Shown: positions 16,120 to 25,479 of the stretch, in pieces
Numbering within the stretch: the stretch's first letter is position 1
How the letters are laid out: every line of letters begins with the position of its first letter
From: G963663315 sp965214205
Lineage (GTDB): Bacteria > Pseudomonadota > Gammaproteobacteria > Arenicellales > Poriferihabitantaceae
Reading direction: 5' to 3'
Assembly: GCA_965214205.1 (NCBI GenBank)
Contig: OZ243941.1
Span: 434,001-498,000 of the forward strand
DNA length: 64,000 bases
Program-made: the position numbers and the translations under genes
Notes under the pieces: model-generated
Database searches by the model: none
Seen by the model: the letters and a program-made list of their open reading frames with translations, nothing else
What the model was told of the DNA's origin: nothing

Positions 16120-18786
16120 TTAAAAGCTGTGCAGCCATCCAGCCATCCAGAAACGCTCCGTCCTGGCCGAGCGCACGTGCCCCGGCTGCTGTGCCAGGCC
16201 CGCGCCGAAACGCAGTTCGCTGCCACCCGGCAGGAAGTGGCGCCACTGCCCATAGAAGTCGAGCTGCCGCCCGTCGGCATCCAGCTCAGCGGCCACAGAT
16301 TGGTGCAGCACCCGGCCTTGTTTGGTGCGCCCAACCGGAACAGACAGCCGGGCATGGCCGCGCTCAACCCGAATCGGCTGGCTCAAGGAAAACGAAACCA
16401 CATCCCCAGCTGCCAGAGTTCTTTGTGCACTCAGAGAAAACGCGCTGGTCAGCAGTGGCGAAATGTGATCAAACAGACCGCCATGCACCTGTGGCCTGGC
16501 GGCGCCGATTTCCGCCTCGGCATCGAGTCGCCAGCCACCAGCCATTGTGCCACCGCCGACCCCAACGAAATATGCCTGCTCCGATACATCACCGAACGCG
16601 CCGGATGAATGGCTACCCAGCAAGGTTTCGCGCTCCGATACGATGCCAGCCTTCAGATTAACCGGGGTTGCTTGACTCCATGCCGGTCGCCACGACATCA
16701 CCGCACCGGACGCGGGGGCGGAGTGACCCATCCCCTCAGTGGTGAAAGCGGACACATTCAATCCGGCTCCGGCTCTGCTGTCGAGTGTCAGCGCCTGCTC
16801 CGCCAGAGACAAGTGCCCGTAGGGGCTTCCCGGATTTGCCAGGGAGGTCGCCTGCAACCACCCCGGTTGTAAACCGTTGCCTGCTCTTGCGTCTGTGCCA
16901 GCAGGCCAGTATGCTCCTGTGCGCTCCGGCATCAGGCTCCACTCCTTCTGCTCCTGATACATCGGACGGCCACGTATATCCATGAAATCCTGCACCCGCT
17001 GCGACAGCGAATATCCCGAATACCCGGCGCCGGAACGCTCACCGGACAACAGCCCGTCAAGTGGCATCCAGAACGGAGCGCCGAGTGTATCAAAGGCTAC
17101 GATCTCGTGTTGGCCAAGGGTTCTGGTCAAGGAATTGCCGAGCGCCCCGCCGGGTATCAGTCGAGTCTGTGCCAGAGCATATCCAGAATCATTTATGCTG
17201 TCGCCGAGTGTCACATTGGCGCTTCCCACCGGCGCCGTCGCCGCGCCCAGGTCCATCAGCCCCCGACCGTAAACGCTGCTGTTGGAGTAGATACCCGAGC
17301 GGTTGGCAGTGGACAGCAACCTCGATACCAGCTCCGTATTCGACATCTGATCCCGGAAAAAGTCCTGCAGTACCACCAACCCGCCGACCACCATCGGCGC
17401 CGCGAACGAAGTCCCACTGAATCTTGCAGTGCCCCGCACACCATCCTCTTGGCTACAATCGTCGGGGGGGCACGGCCCGAAATACGCTGTCCGCACATTT
17501 TCGCCGGGCGCCGCGATACACCAGTCGGCGGCGATGCCACAACGATTGGAGAAGTCCGCAATTTCATACTCGACATCATTGTCACTGTCCGGGGCTACGG
17601 CGACAGCCGCAATCAGATGTCCCCGTAGCTCAGGAATCCGCGCTGGCAATCCGGCGAGCACACTCACCGACCGGGCGTTGACCGTGCCCTTGCCGTCATC
17701 AGTCTGGTTGTCTCCGACACAGAGCCCCGGATTGTCCGTGAAGTCGGAATCGAGACATTGTTCCCCATGCGCATTACCGGCAGCCCATACGAAAACCGTC
17801 TTGTCAGCGCTACCGGCCTGAGCCAACGCGGCGATGGTCGAGCCAAGATTGCTCCGCAGTCCCGATGCACTGTACTGTTCAATGATCCCTCGAAAGGCGA
17901 GGCTGACGTTGACGAAGTCAATCTTGCCGCTATTCCAGTTCTTTGCGCGGTTGATAAAGGAAGCCCATGTGCTGTCAGCATGAGAGAGTTGACCGGATGT
18001 AACGGGAACATGCGGCCCGTCGCCCGAGCCAACCTGAACCGCGAACATCGCCACATCCGCTGCACGGGCGACACCGCGTGGCGCCTTCACCCTGGAGGAG
18101 GCATACGATGCCGATGGGTCACCGACGATGACTGAGGCCACCGCAGTGCCGTGAGAAGTCTCGTCACCCGCCGCGTCTCCGTCTCCTTCGAGAATAACCT
18201 CAGTCACTGTCTTGCCCGCGAACATCGAGTGTGCGGTATCAATGCCGGTATCGATCAGGCCCACGGTCTGGCCGGAGCCTGGCGCCGCGCCAGTGCCGCG
18301 CTCAAGCTCAAGGTGGGCATACGCCCGATCTGCCCGGATGGCAGTCAAGCCCCACTGATTTTTGAAATCAGCTTGCCTGGCATGATCTCTTTCAATCCTT
18401 GCCCGCTCCTGCCGGTACTCTTCCGGGGAAATACATCCCAGGTCTTCCGTATTGATGCAGGGCGGCGGGGGCGGGTCCCGTCGTGGTGGGGCAGGCGGTG
18501 AAGGTGCAGGCTCTGGCTCCGGTTCTGGTTCGGGTTCTGGTTCTGGTTCTGGTTCTGGCTCCGGTTCGGGCTCGGGTTCTGGCTCCGGTTCTGGTGTCGG
18601 CGTTGGATCCTGTACCGCCGGGTCGGGCGGGGACGGAGCCACTGCGGAACCGCCACCGCCACAGCCAGCCAGCAACAGGAGCAGACACAGCGTTGTGGGC
18701 AGTAGACTGCGGAGCCAGACAGTGGGTGCGGGCGGACCGGCACAGAGGCCGGCCTCTACGGTGGGTTGATGCAGAGTGTCAATCAA
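16120..18786 (-). CDS. Subtilisin-family (S8) serine protease, predicted lipoprotein with autotransporter-like C-terminus
   Basis: The 888-residue protein has a lipoprotein signal with lipobox LLAGC (C42), then a low-complexity region with about 14 Pro-Glu pairs (residues 65-93). The S8 protease domain has aspartate in LIDTGIDTAHS (near 178), histidine in SHGTAVASV (near 210) and serine in FSGTSFAAPM (near 457). The remaining 370 residues contain glycine and alternating hydrophobic residues and end in SF, suggesting an outer-membrane beta-barrel as in S8 autotransporters. This end is an inference. The only available start is TTG 18786, overlapping the lpdA stop as TTGA, so translation is probably coupled to lpdA. 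A secreted protease downstream of the 2-oxoglutarate dehydrogenase genes is unexpected. Confidence 0.88.
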   Translation of the reverse strand: MIDTLHQPTVEAGLCAGPPAPTVWLRSLLPTTLCLLLLLAGCGGGGSAVAPSPPDPAVQDPTPTPEPEPEPEPEPEPEPEPEPEPEPEPEPEPAPSPPAPPRRDPPPPPCINTEDLGCISPEEYRQERARIERDHARQADFKNQWGLTAIRADRAYAHLELERGTGAAPGSGQTVGLIDTGIDTAHSMFAGKTVTEVILEGDGDAAGDETSHGTAVASVIVGDPSASYASSRVKAPRGVARAADVAMFAVQVGSGDGPHVPVTSGQLSHADSTWASFINRAKNWNSGKIDFVNVSLAFRGIIEQYSASGLRSNLGSTIAALAQAGSADKTVFVWAAGNAHGEQCLDSDFTDNPGLCVGDNQTDDGKGTVNARSVSVLAGLPARIPELRGHLIAAVAVAPDSDNDVEYEIADFSNRCGIAADWCIAAPGENVRTAYFGPCPPDDCSQEDGVRGTARFSGTSFAAPMVVGGLVVLQDFFRDQMSNTELVSRLLSTANRSGIYSNSSVYGRGLMDLGAATAPVGSANVTLGDSINDSGYALAQTRLIPGGALGNSLTRTLGQHEIVAFDTLGAPFWMPLDGLLSGERSGAGYSGYSLSQRVQDFMDIRGRPMYQEQKEWSLMPERTGAYWPAGTDARAGNGLQPGWLQATSLANPGSPYGHLSLAEQALTLDSRAGAGLNVSAFTTEGMGHSAPASGAVMSWRPAWSQATPVNLKAGIVSERETLLGSHSSGAFGDVSEQAYFVGVGGGTMAGGWRLDAEAEIGAARPQVHGGLFDHISPLLTSAFSLSAQRTLAAGDVVSFSLSQPIRVERGHARLSVPVGRTKQGRVLHQSVAAELDADGRQLDFYGQWRHFLPGGSELRFGAGLAQQPGHVRSARTERFWMAGWLHSF
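18509..18592 (-). repeat. Hexanucleotide tandem repeat encoding (Pro-Glu)n
   Basis: Fourteen 6-base units of the form GG[C/T]TC[T/C/G] on the plus strand encode Pro-Glu pairs in the protease on the minus strand. Third positions vary, so selection acts on the peptide. Copy-number change would lengthen or shorten the spacer between lipid anchor and protease domain without breaking the frame. Confidence 0.9.
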
Positions 18787-20231
18787 CGCGCTTTATGAAT
18801 CGCCCTCCGGTCTACCGCCAGCGCCGCTTCGTGCACTGATTCGGATAACGTGGGGTGGGCATGAACAGTTCGCGCCAGATCTTCCGAGCTGGCCTGATAC
18901 TCCATAGCCAGCACACACTCATTGATCAACTCGGACACATGCGGACCGATCATGTGCACGCCCAGCAGTCGGTCTGTATCCTGGTCGGCAATCATTTTGA
19001 TGAAGCCGACCGGTTCCTCCATCGCCCGCGCGCGACCGTTGGCGGCAAACGGGAACTGGCCGGTTTTGACCTTGATTCCCTGTTCCTTCAACTGCTTCTC
19101 AGACTGGCCAGCCCAGGCTATTTCAGGGGCGGTATAGATCACCCACGGTACACAATTGAAATCGACATGACCTGTGCCGCCGGCAATGCGTTCGGCCACG
19201 GCGATGCCTTCTTCCGAACTTTTATGGGCCAGCATCGGGCCGCGCACCGCGTCTCCAATCGCCCAGATATGGGGCACGCTGGTCCGGCATTGATCGTCCA
19301 CTTCGATAAATCCCCGGCTGTCGAGGGCAACGCCGCAGTGCGGCGCGATCAGGCCGTCGGTTGCCGGTTTGCGCCCGACCGCGACAATCAGTCGATCCAC
19401 TTCAATCGACACAGCCTGGTCCTGCTGGCGGTAGCTCACCCGAGCGCCGCCCGCTCCCGCATTCACCCGTTCAACCGATTCCACCATGGCCCCCAGACGA
19501 ATATCCAGACCCTGCCGGGTCAGTTGCTTTTTCGCTTCACGGGCGACCTGATGATCCGCCGCCGGAAGAAAATCCTCCAGCGCTTCCATAATAACCACCT
19601 GTGAACCGAGGCGATTCCACACACTGCCGAGTTCGAGTCCGATTACGCCGGCGCCGATAATCCCCAGACGGTCGGGCACATGGTCAAACCCCAGCGCTCC
19701 GGTCGAATCCACCACAACTTTATGGTCGAAAGGAATATTCGGCAGTTCTATCGGCACAGAACCCGGGGCGAGAATAATTTCACGGGCTGTCAGGGTATCG
19801 GTCACAACGCCGTCATGGTCAAGGACATGAACCCGGCCGTCGGCCGCCACCTGTCCGAAGCCATGAATGGATGTCACCTTGTTGGCCTTGAACAGTTGCG
19901 TGATGCCGCCCGTCAATTGTTTGACGATGTTCCGTTTGCGGGCCTGCATCGCGGCGATGTCCATAGACACGTTTTCGACCGTGATGCCGTGGGCGGGAAA
20001 CTGATGCGTGATCCTGTGATACTGTTCGGACGAATCCAGCAACGCCTTGGAAGGGATACAGCCCACATTCAGGCAAGTACCCCCCAGACTGGCTCCGCCC
20101 GCGGGATTGATTTCAGGGTTGACCTGATTATCAATGCAGGCCGTGTTCAGCCCAAGCTGGGCGCAGCGGATGGCGGCGACATACCCCCCCGGTCCGGCGC
20201 CGATCACAATTACATCCAATTCATCCGACAT
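18783..20231 (-). CDS. lpdA: Dihydrolipoamide dehydrogenase (E3)
   Basis: E3 reoxidises the lipoyl group of 2-oxoacid dehydrogenases, passing electrons through FAD and a disulfide to NAD. FAD binding is seen in VIVIGAGPGGYVAAIRCAQL, the redox disulfide in GGTCLNVGCIPSK (C53 and C58), NAD binding in LGIIGAGVIGLELGSVW, and the catalytic His-Glu pair in VHAHPTLSESVHEA. Its 482 residues are typical. The gene follows sucB by 38 bases, with a strong purine-rich ribosome site (GGGGGGCG), so it serves the 2-oxoglutarate dehydrogenase complex. Its stop overlaps the TTG start of the downstream protease. Confidence 0.96.
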   Translation of the reverse strand: MSDELDVIVIGAGPGGYVAAIRCAQLGLNTACIDNQVNPEINPAGGASLGGTCLNVGCIPSKALLDSSEQYHRITHQFPAHGITVENVSMDIAAMQARKRNIVKQLTGGITQLFKANKVTSIHGFGQVAADGRVHVLDHDGVVTDTLTAREIILAPGSVPIELPNIPFDHKVVVDSTGALGFDHVPDRLGIIGAGVIGLELGSVWNRLGSQVVIMEALEDFLPAADHQVAREAKKQLTRQGLDIRLGAMVESVERVNAGAGGARVSYRQQDQAVSIEVDRLIVAVGRKPATDGLIAPHCGVALDSRGFIEVDDQCRTSVPHIWAIGDAVRGPMLAHKSSEEGIAVAERIAGGTGHVDFNCVPWVIYTAPEIAWAGQSEKQLKEQGIKVKTGQFPFAANGRARAMEEPVGFIKMIADQDTDRLLGVHMIGPHVSELINECVLAMEYQASSEDLARTVHAHPTLSESVHEAALAVDRRAIHKAR

Positions 20232-20269
20232 AGTTTCGCCCCCCGGACGACATCAGGTTTTGATCGGGT

Positions 20270-21616
20270 TTAACAATCCAGCAGTAATCTGGCCGGGTCT
20301 TCCAACATATCCTTGATGGTAACCAGGAACTGAACCGCCTCCTTGCCGTCAATGATCCGGTGGTCGTAAGAAAGCGCCAGATACATCATGGGCCGGACCA
20401 CCACTTCACCCTCTTCCGCCATCGGCCGTTGTTGGATCTTGTGCATTCCCAGTATGGCGCTTTGCGGCGGGTTGACAATCGGAGTGGAAAGCAGGGAGCC
20501 GAACACACCGCCGTTGGTAATGGTAAAGGTCCCGCCGGTCAGTTCATCCATGGCGATCTTCCCCTGTTTCGCGCGAGCGCCGAATTCCTGTATCTGTTGC
20601 TCGACCTGGGCATAGCTCATGGATTCGCAGTTTCGCAGCACGGGAACGACCAGTCCTCTCGGAGACGCCACGGCAATCCCGATATCACAGTAGTTATGCT
20701 GGACGATGTCCGTGCCGTCGATATAGGAATTGACCAGAGGAAATTTTTGTAACCCGGCCACACTGGCCTTGACGAAAAAGGACATGAAACCGAGACGGGC
20801 GCCATGTTTTTTCTCGAAGTCTTCCTTGTGTCTGGACCGCAACTCCATGACCGGCTGCATATTCACTTCATTGAAGGTGGTCAGCAGGGCCGCGTTGTGC
20901 TGGGAATGCAGCAACCGGTCGGCAATGGTCTGTCGCAAACGACTCATTGGCGTCCGGCTCTGTTGCCGCAGTCCATCCGCGGGTTCCGGGACAGGAGCCG
21001 CAGCCCCGGCGGGCGCGGCAGGGGCGGGGGCGGACTCCACGGGGGCGCTTTGACCAGCCCCGACAACCGCCGCCGGAGCGTCACCCTTGCCAGACCCCGA
21101 CCGGTCGGCGGCGGCTATATGATTGAGCACATCCTCTTTGGTAATCAGTCCATCGTGGCCCGAACCGCTGATTTGCGCCGGATTCAGTCCGTTTTCATCA
21201 ATTAATCTGCGTGCGGCCGGGCCAAATTTCCGGTCATCCGCGCTTGCGGAGCCGTCCCCCATGGACTCGATATCGGTCAGGGTCTGCTCGGCTATTTCCG
21301 CCAAAGCCGCGAAGTCATCCGTCTTCGTCTTCTCGTTCTCATCCGCACCGGAAGCGCCGGCGGTTGCATCCGCGCCAGCGCCCGGTTCGATGCGGGCGAG
21401 CGCCTGCCCGGACAAAACGGTGGCGCCCGTTTGTTCGATGATTTCGCTCAGGACACCGTCCGCGGGCGCCGGTACTTCAAGCACCACTTTATCGGTTTCC
21501 ACCTCAACCAGTATTTCATCCCTGGAAACACGGTCACCCGGCTGCTTACTCCATTCGAGCAACAACGCATCCGCCACGGACTCCGGGAGTACCGGCACTT
21601 TTATTTCAATGGTCAT
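20270..21616 (-). CDS. sucB: Dihydrolipoyllysine succinyltransferase, E2 of 2-oxoglutarate dehydrogenase
   Basis: This E2 core enzyme transfers the succinyl group to CoA in the TCA cycle. A single lipoyl domain carries the modified lysine K43 (VETDKVVLEV). A peripheral-subunit-binding domain follows (FGPAARRLIDENGLNPAQISGSG), then an Ala/Pro-rich linker and the catalytic domain with SYDHRIIDGKEAV (H419, D423). The 448-residue length is somewhat above the E. coli protein because of an acidic stretch at about residues 85-125 between the first two domains. The gene lies 44 bases after sucA. Confidence 0.95.
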   Translation of the reverse strand: MTIEIKVPVLPESVADALLLEWSKQPGDRVSRDEILVEVETDKVVLEVPAPADGVLSEIIEQTGATVLSGQALARIEPGAGADATAGASGADENEKTKTDDFAALAEIAEQTLTDIESMGDGSASADDRKFGPAARRLIDENGLNPAQISGSGHDGLITKEDVLNHIAAADRSGSGKGDAPAAVVGAGQSAPVESAPAPAAPAGAAAPVPEPADGLRQQSRTPMSRLRQTIADRLLHSQHNAALLTTFNEVNMQPVMELRSRHKEDFEKKHGARLGFMSFFVKASVAGLQKFPLVNSYIDGTDIVQHNYCDIGIAVASPRGLVVPVLRNCESMSYAQVEQQIQEFGARAKQGKIAMDELTGGTFTITNGGVFGSLLSTPIVNPPQSAILGMHKIQQRPMAEEGEVVVRPMMYLALSYDHRIIDGKEAVQFLVTIKDMLEDPARLLLDC

Positions 21617-21660
21617 AATCTGGCCTGCCTGGAAATTGTCGCCTGGTTATAAACTAATCA

Positions 21661-24453
21661 TTATACTGTAAGCGCTTCCTGAACCACTTTCTTCTGCTGC
21701 GCCACATGGAGCTTGAAGAACCCGACCGCAGGGGATGGAGACCCTTCCCGCCCCACATATCCCAATGTCTGGTTCTGGCTCAGCAGCTGTCTCAGGTAAT
21801 AGCTGATCTGATACCAGCAACCCTGATTCTTGGGTTCCTCCTGACACCAGACCACCTGCTCGGCGTCAGGATATTTTCCCACTTCCGCCCGCAGTTCCTT
21901 CATCGGGAAAGGATGGATCTGCTCCAGGCGGATAATGGCCACATCCCGCTGGCCCCGGTTCCGGCGTTCTTCCAGTATATCGTAGTAGACCTTTCCGCAG
22001 CAGATAACGACCTTTTTCACCACCTCCGGGGGTAATGGATCCATCTCCGGCAGAACCGGATAAAACCGGCCCCGGGCCAGTTCATCCGGCGCGCAAACAG
22101 CGAGTTTGTGCCGCAGCAGGCTTTTTGGCGTCATTATGATCAATGGCCGCCGGAACGAGCGCATCATCTGACGGCGCAGCATGTGGAATATCTGCGCCGG
22201 CGTCGTCGGGACGCAGACCTGCATATTGTGTTCCGCACAGAGTTGCAGGAAGCGCTCCAACCGCGCGGAGGAATGTTCCGGACCCTGTCCTTCCATGCCA
22301 TGGGGCAGAAACAGAACCAGGCTGCAAACCCTGGCCCATTTTGACTGCCCGCTGCTGATGAACTGGTCAATGACAACCTGCGCCCCATTCACAAAATCAC
22401 CAAACTGGGCCTCCCAGATAACCAGTGTCCTGGGTTCTGTCGTTGAATAGCCAAACTCGAAGCCGAGCACAGCCTCTTCGGAAAGCAGCGAGTTGATAAC
22501 CAGGAAATCGCTGTGGCTGACTCCCACATATTGCAGCGGAATATGGGTGCGGGGACGGGACTGGTCATGCAATGTGGCATGTCGATGGGAAAATGTTCCC
22601 CGGCCCGCGTCCTGACCGGATAACCGGACCCGATACCCCTGGTCAATCAACGTGGCATAACTCAATAATTCGGCGCAACCCCAATCCATGGGTTTCTCTC
22701 CCCTGGACATCGCGACCCGTTCTTTGAGGATAGCCTCAACCCGCTTGTGCACGATGAAATCATCCGGCGACCGGGCCAGGATTTCCGAAAGTGTAACCAG
22801 GCGCTCAGGATCGACGCCGGTATCCACTTCCTCCCGCCAGTCCTCTCCCATATAGGGTCTCCAGTCCAGCGTCATCAGTGACTTGTTGGGATCAATCACC
22901 TGACCGGCGACCACATGGCCTTCATCCAGCCGGTCCCGGTATTGCCGTACCATCTGATCGGCTGTCGATGGTTCTATGACCCCCTCATTCGCCAGTTTTT
23001 CCGCATACAGTTGCCGCGTGGTTTTATGACTCTTTATTTTTCCGTACATGATCGGCTGGGTCACCGTCGGTTCATCGGCTTCATTGTGACCGTGTCTTCG
23101 GTAGCAAACCATGTCCAGCACAAAATCACCGCCAAATTTCATGCGGTATTCCATCGCGACCCGGGCCGCGAAAACAATCGCGTCCGGATCATCCCCGTTG
23201 ACATGCAGTATCGGCGCCTGAACCAGTTTCGCAATTTCCGTGCAATAAACCGTGGAGCGGGCATCCAGCGTGTTGGTGGTGAAACCGATCTGGTTGTTGA
23301 CGATGATGTGAATGGTGCCGCCGGTGGAAAATCCCCGCGTGGCGGCCATGTTCAGGGTTTCCATGACCACTCCCTGTCCAGCAAACGCGGCGTCTCCGTG
23401 AATCAGAACGGGAACCACCTGCTTGCGCGTGGAATCCCCGCGCCGCTCCTGGCGGGCCCGAACCGAGCCCTCTACAACCGGGCTGATGATCTCCAGATGG
23501 GATGGATTAAAGGAGAGCGCCACATGGACATTGCCGCCAGCTGTCTGGATATCCGAAGATGACCCCTGATGATATTTCACATCGCCGGTCCGGGTGTCCT
23601 CACAATCGGTTTCGTATTCCCCTTCGAATTCACTGAACAACTCGCTGGGAGCCTTGCCCAGAATATTGACCAGAACATTCAACCGCCCGCGATGGGCCAT
23701 TCCGATTACCACTTCCTTGACGCCGTTGGCTCCGAATTGCTGGATCAGATCCGACATCATCGGAATCAGTGACTCCCCCCCTTCGAGCGAAAAGCGTTTC
23801 TGACCCACGTATTTGGTATGCAGGTACTTTTCCAGGCCTTCCGCCGCGGTCAGGCGTTCCAGTATCTCGATACGAAGATCATCCGGGAAAGCCGAACTCC
23901 GGGATTCAATCTCCGCCTGGCGCTGCAACCACATCCTTTTTTCCAGGGAGTGCAGATAGCGGATTTCGTAGCCGATGGAGCCGCAATAGACTCCCTGCAG
24001 GAAATCGAGAATCTCACGCAGGGTCATTCGTCCGCCCCTGGCCAGATCCCCGGCATCGAACTCCATATCCAGGTCCTGGGGGCTGAGATCATAGCGCTCG
24101 AGCTGGATTTCTTCGGCGCTGCCTCTGGGCATCACGCCAATCGGATCCACATCCGCCCGCAAATGACCCAGTGAGCGATAGGCCATAACCAGCTTGGAAA
24201 CCTGAGCCTGTTTATGTTCAAGGCTCTCGAACCAGGTCTGGGACCCGGTTTCCCCGGACGGGTCGAAGCCGATGGTCATTGCCGGTAACGATGAAAACGC
24301 GGTCTGCCACTGCTTCTGCTGATCCGATAATGAACCGGTTGCGTCCCGCCCCATCATTTCCCGGTACAGGGATTCCAGATAACCGGCGTTCGCTCCGCTC
24401 AGGAAACTCAAATCCATATTGTTCGCGCTACCGTTATCACCAGAAGATTTCAT
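21661..24453 (-). CDS. sucA: 2-oxoglutarate dehydrogenase E1 component
   Basis: E1 uses thiamine diphosphate to decarboxylate 2-oxoglutarate in the TCA cycle. The 930-residue protein starts with a short tail and the E2-binding LSFLSGANAGYLESLY motif. It contains KRFSLEGGESLIPMM, IGMAHRGRLNVLVNILGK, the thiamine-diphosphate motif HGDAAFAGQGVVMETLNM through NNQIGFTT, and RRHGHNEADEPTVTQP. The C-terminal part has FLPHGMEGQGPEHSSARLERFLQ. Length and order match the family. It is the first gene of sucA-sucB-lpdA and is divergent from moeB. Confidence 0.97.
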   Translation of the reverse strand: MKSSGDNGSANNMDLSFLSGANAGYLESLYREMMGRDATGSLSDQQKQWQTAFSSLPAMTIGFDPSGETGSQTWFESLEHKQAQVSKLVMAYRSLGHLRADVDPIGVMPRGSAEEIQLERYDLSPQDLDMEFDAGDLARGGRMTLREILDFLQGVYCGSIGYEIRYLHSLEKRMWLQRQAEIESRSSAFPDDLRIEILERLTAAEGLEKYLHTKYVGQKRFSLEGGESLIPMMSDLIQQFGANGVKEVVIGMAHRGRLNVLVNILGKAPSELFSEFEGEYETDCEDTRTGDVKYHQGSSSDIQTAGGNVHVALSFNPSHLEIISPVVEGSVRARQERRGDSTRKQVVPVLIHGDAAFAGQGVVMETLNMAATRGFSTGGTIHIIVNNQIGFTTNTLDARSTVYCTEIAKLVQAPILHVNGDDPDAIVFAARVAMEYRMKFGGDFVLDMVCYRRHGHNEADEPTVTQPIMYGKIKSHKTTRQLYAEKLANEGVIEPSTADQMVRQYRDRLDEGHVVAGQVIDPNKSLMTLDWRPYMGEDWREEVDTGVDPERLVTLSEILARSPDDFIVHKRVEAILKERVAMSRGEKPMDWGCAELLSYATLIDQGYRVRLSGQDAGRGTFSHRHATLHDQSRPRTHIPLQYVGVSHSDFLVINSLLSEEAVLGFEFGYSTTEPRTLVIWEAQFGDFVNGAQVVIDQFISSGQSKWARVCSLVLFLPHGMEGQGPEHSSARLERFLQLCAEHNMQVCVPTTPAQIFHMLRRQMMRSFRRPLIIMTPKSLLRHKLAVCAPDELARGRFYPVLPEMDPLPPEVVKKVVICCGKVYYDILEERRNRGQRDVAIIRLEQIHPFPMKELRAEVGKYPDAEQVVWCQEEPKNQGCWYQISYYLRQLLSQNQTLGYVGREGSPSPAVGFFKLHVAQQKKVVQEALTV

Positions 24454-24465
24454 GATATGGACTAA

Positions 24466-24513
24466 TTGATTGTCGAATTACCGATGGTATGATCATGAGT
24501 ATACCAAAGCAAA
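24466..24513. promoter_or_regulatory. Overlapping divergent promoters between sucA and moeB
   Basis: On the plus strand, TTGATT (24466-24471) and TATGAT (24488-24493) are 16 bases apart and point to moeB. On the minus strand, TTGCTT (24507-24512) and TACCAT (24484-24489) are 17 bases apart and point to sucA. The two share sequence, and GGTAT...ATACC arms at 24486-24505 form an inverted repeat across both, a possible site for a shared regulator. No transcription data support this. Confidence 0.45.
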
Positions 24514-24571
24514 TGCGCTTAACCACGGTGATTTTGCAAATATCGCGTTTTTTGATCGGTTTCCAGCCGCC

Positions 24572-25324
24572 ATGACCAGTCCGGATTTGAAACAGCGCTA
24601 CAGCAGGCAGACCCGTCTCCCGCAGGTCGGCGAGGCGGGGCAGGCCAAATTGATCAATGCCACCGTATTGATTGTCGGTATGGGCGGGCTGGGCTCACCC
24701 GTGGCGCTGTATCTGGCCGCGGCGGGAATCGGACACCTCGAGCTCGCGGATTTTGATGTGGTCGATGAATCCAACCTGCAACGGCAGATCATCCATCAGC
24801 ACGCCGACATCGGTCAACTGAAAACCGAATCCGCAGCCGCTTCACTGCGGGCCATCAATCCGTCCATCCATGTCGAAACCCTGGATTACTCGCTCGGTCA
24901 TGAGGATTTTGTCGAGCGCTGCGGCCATGTCGATTTGATCCTGGATTGTACGGACAACTTCCCGACCCGGTTTATTCTGAACGAAGTCTCGCTTGAAACC
25001 GGAATTCCCCTGGTTTCCGGCGCGGCGATTCGGTGGGAGGGCCAAGTCACGACCTTCGACCCGCGCAACGAACACAGCCCGTGTTACCGATGTCTGTACC
25101 CGGATACAGGAATTGAGAGCGCCACCTGCGCCATGGAAGGCGTGATCGCGCCGGTCACCGGGGTGATTGGCACGATGCAGGCGATGGAAGCGGTCAATGT
25201 CCTGCTCGGCCACGGACAACTGCACGGAGTAGTCTGGCTGTTCGACGCTTACATGATGGAATGGCAGAAAATGCGGCTACCAAAAAATCCCGACTGCCCA
25301 GCCTGTGGAAACAAGCGATCGTAG
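24572..25324 (+). CDS. moeB: MoeB/ThiF-type adenylyltransferase
   Basis: This 250-residue E1-like enzyme adenylates the C-terminal glycine of a sulfur-carrier protein such as MoaD or ThiS, for molybdopterin or thiamine synthesis. RYSRQTRLPQVGEAGQ at the start, the ATP motif VGMGGLGSPVALYLAAAG, DCTDNFPTRF and two zinc CxxC pairs (CYRC, CPAC) are all present. ATG 24572 matches the start of MoeB proteins; the upstream frame from 24470 lies in promoter sequence. MoeB versus ThiF cannot be decided. A molybdoenzyme gene lies 9 kb away. Confidence 0.9.
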   Translation: MTSPDLKQRYSRQTRLPQVGEAGQAKLINATVLIVGMGGLGSPVALYLAAAGIGHLELADFDVVDESNLQRQIIHQHADIGQLKTESAAASLRAINPSIHVETLDYSLGHEDFVERCGHVDLILDCTDNFPTRFILNEVSLETGIPLVSGAAIRWEGQVTTFDPRNEHSPCYRCLYPDTGIESATCAMEGVIAPVTGVIGTMQAMEAVNVLLGHGQLHGVVWLFDAYMMEWQKMRLPKNPDCPACGNKRS

Positions 25325-25452
25325 GGGACGGTCTTCGTGCCTCCCGCAAATGTCGGAACGCGCATCTACGTAGGGGAGGGTCTCCGTGCCCTCCCGTAAA
25401 CGTCGGAACAGGAATCAACGGCAGCGGGCGACCACAGAGGGTCGCCCCTACG
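25320..25452. repeat. Intergenic repeat cluster after moeB
   Basis: Two direct copies of a 40-41-base unit starting CGTAGGGGA and ending GTCGGAAC lie at 25320-25359 and 25369-25409. They are followed by an inverted relative at 25426-25452, where GGGCGACC-ACAGAG-GGTCGCCC forms an 8-base hairpin ending CCCTACG. The cluster fills the gap between the convergent genes moeB and cysC, so the hairpin might also stop transcription. A related GGGGCGCCCCTAC sequence occurs at 33272-33284. Confidence 0.7.
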
Positions 25453-25479
25453 ACATCGGTTGAAGCCTGTCCAATCCAA

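Noticed and set aside
16065..16367. N-terminal extension of AlgC by 101 residues
   Set aside because: It overlaps the protease gene in another frame and has no similarity to known phosphomannomutases.
18509..18592. CRISPR-like or microsatellite array
   Set aside because: The units are six bases long, without spacers, and encode Pro-Glu pairs in a coding frame, so this is not a CRISPR array.
25320..25409. CRISPR-like direct repeats
   Set aside because: Only two imperfect copies exist with a 9-base spacer, and no cas genes are present.
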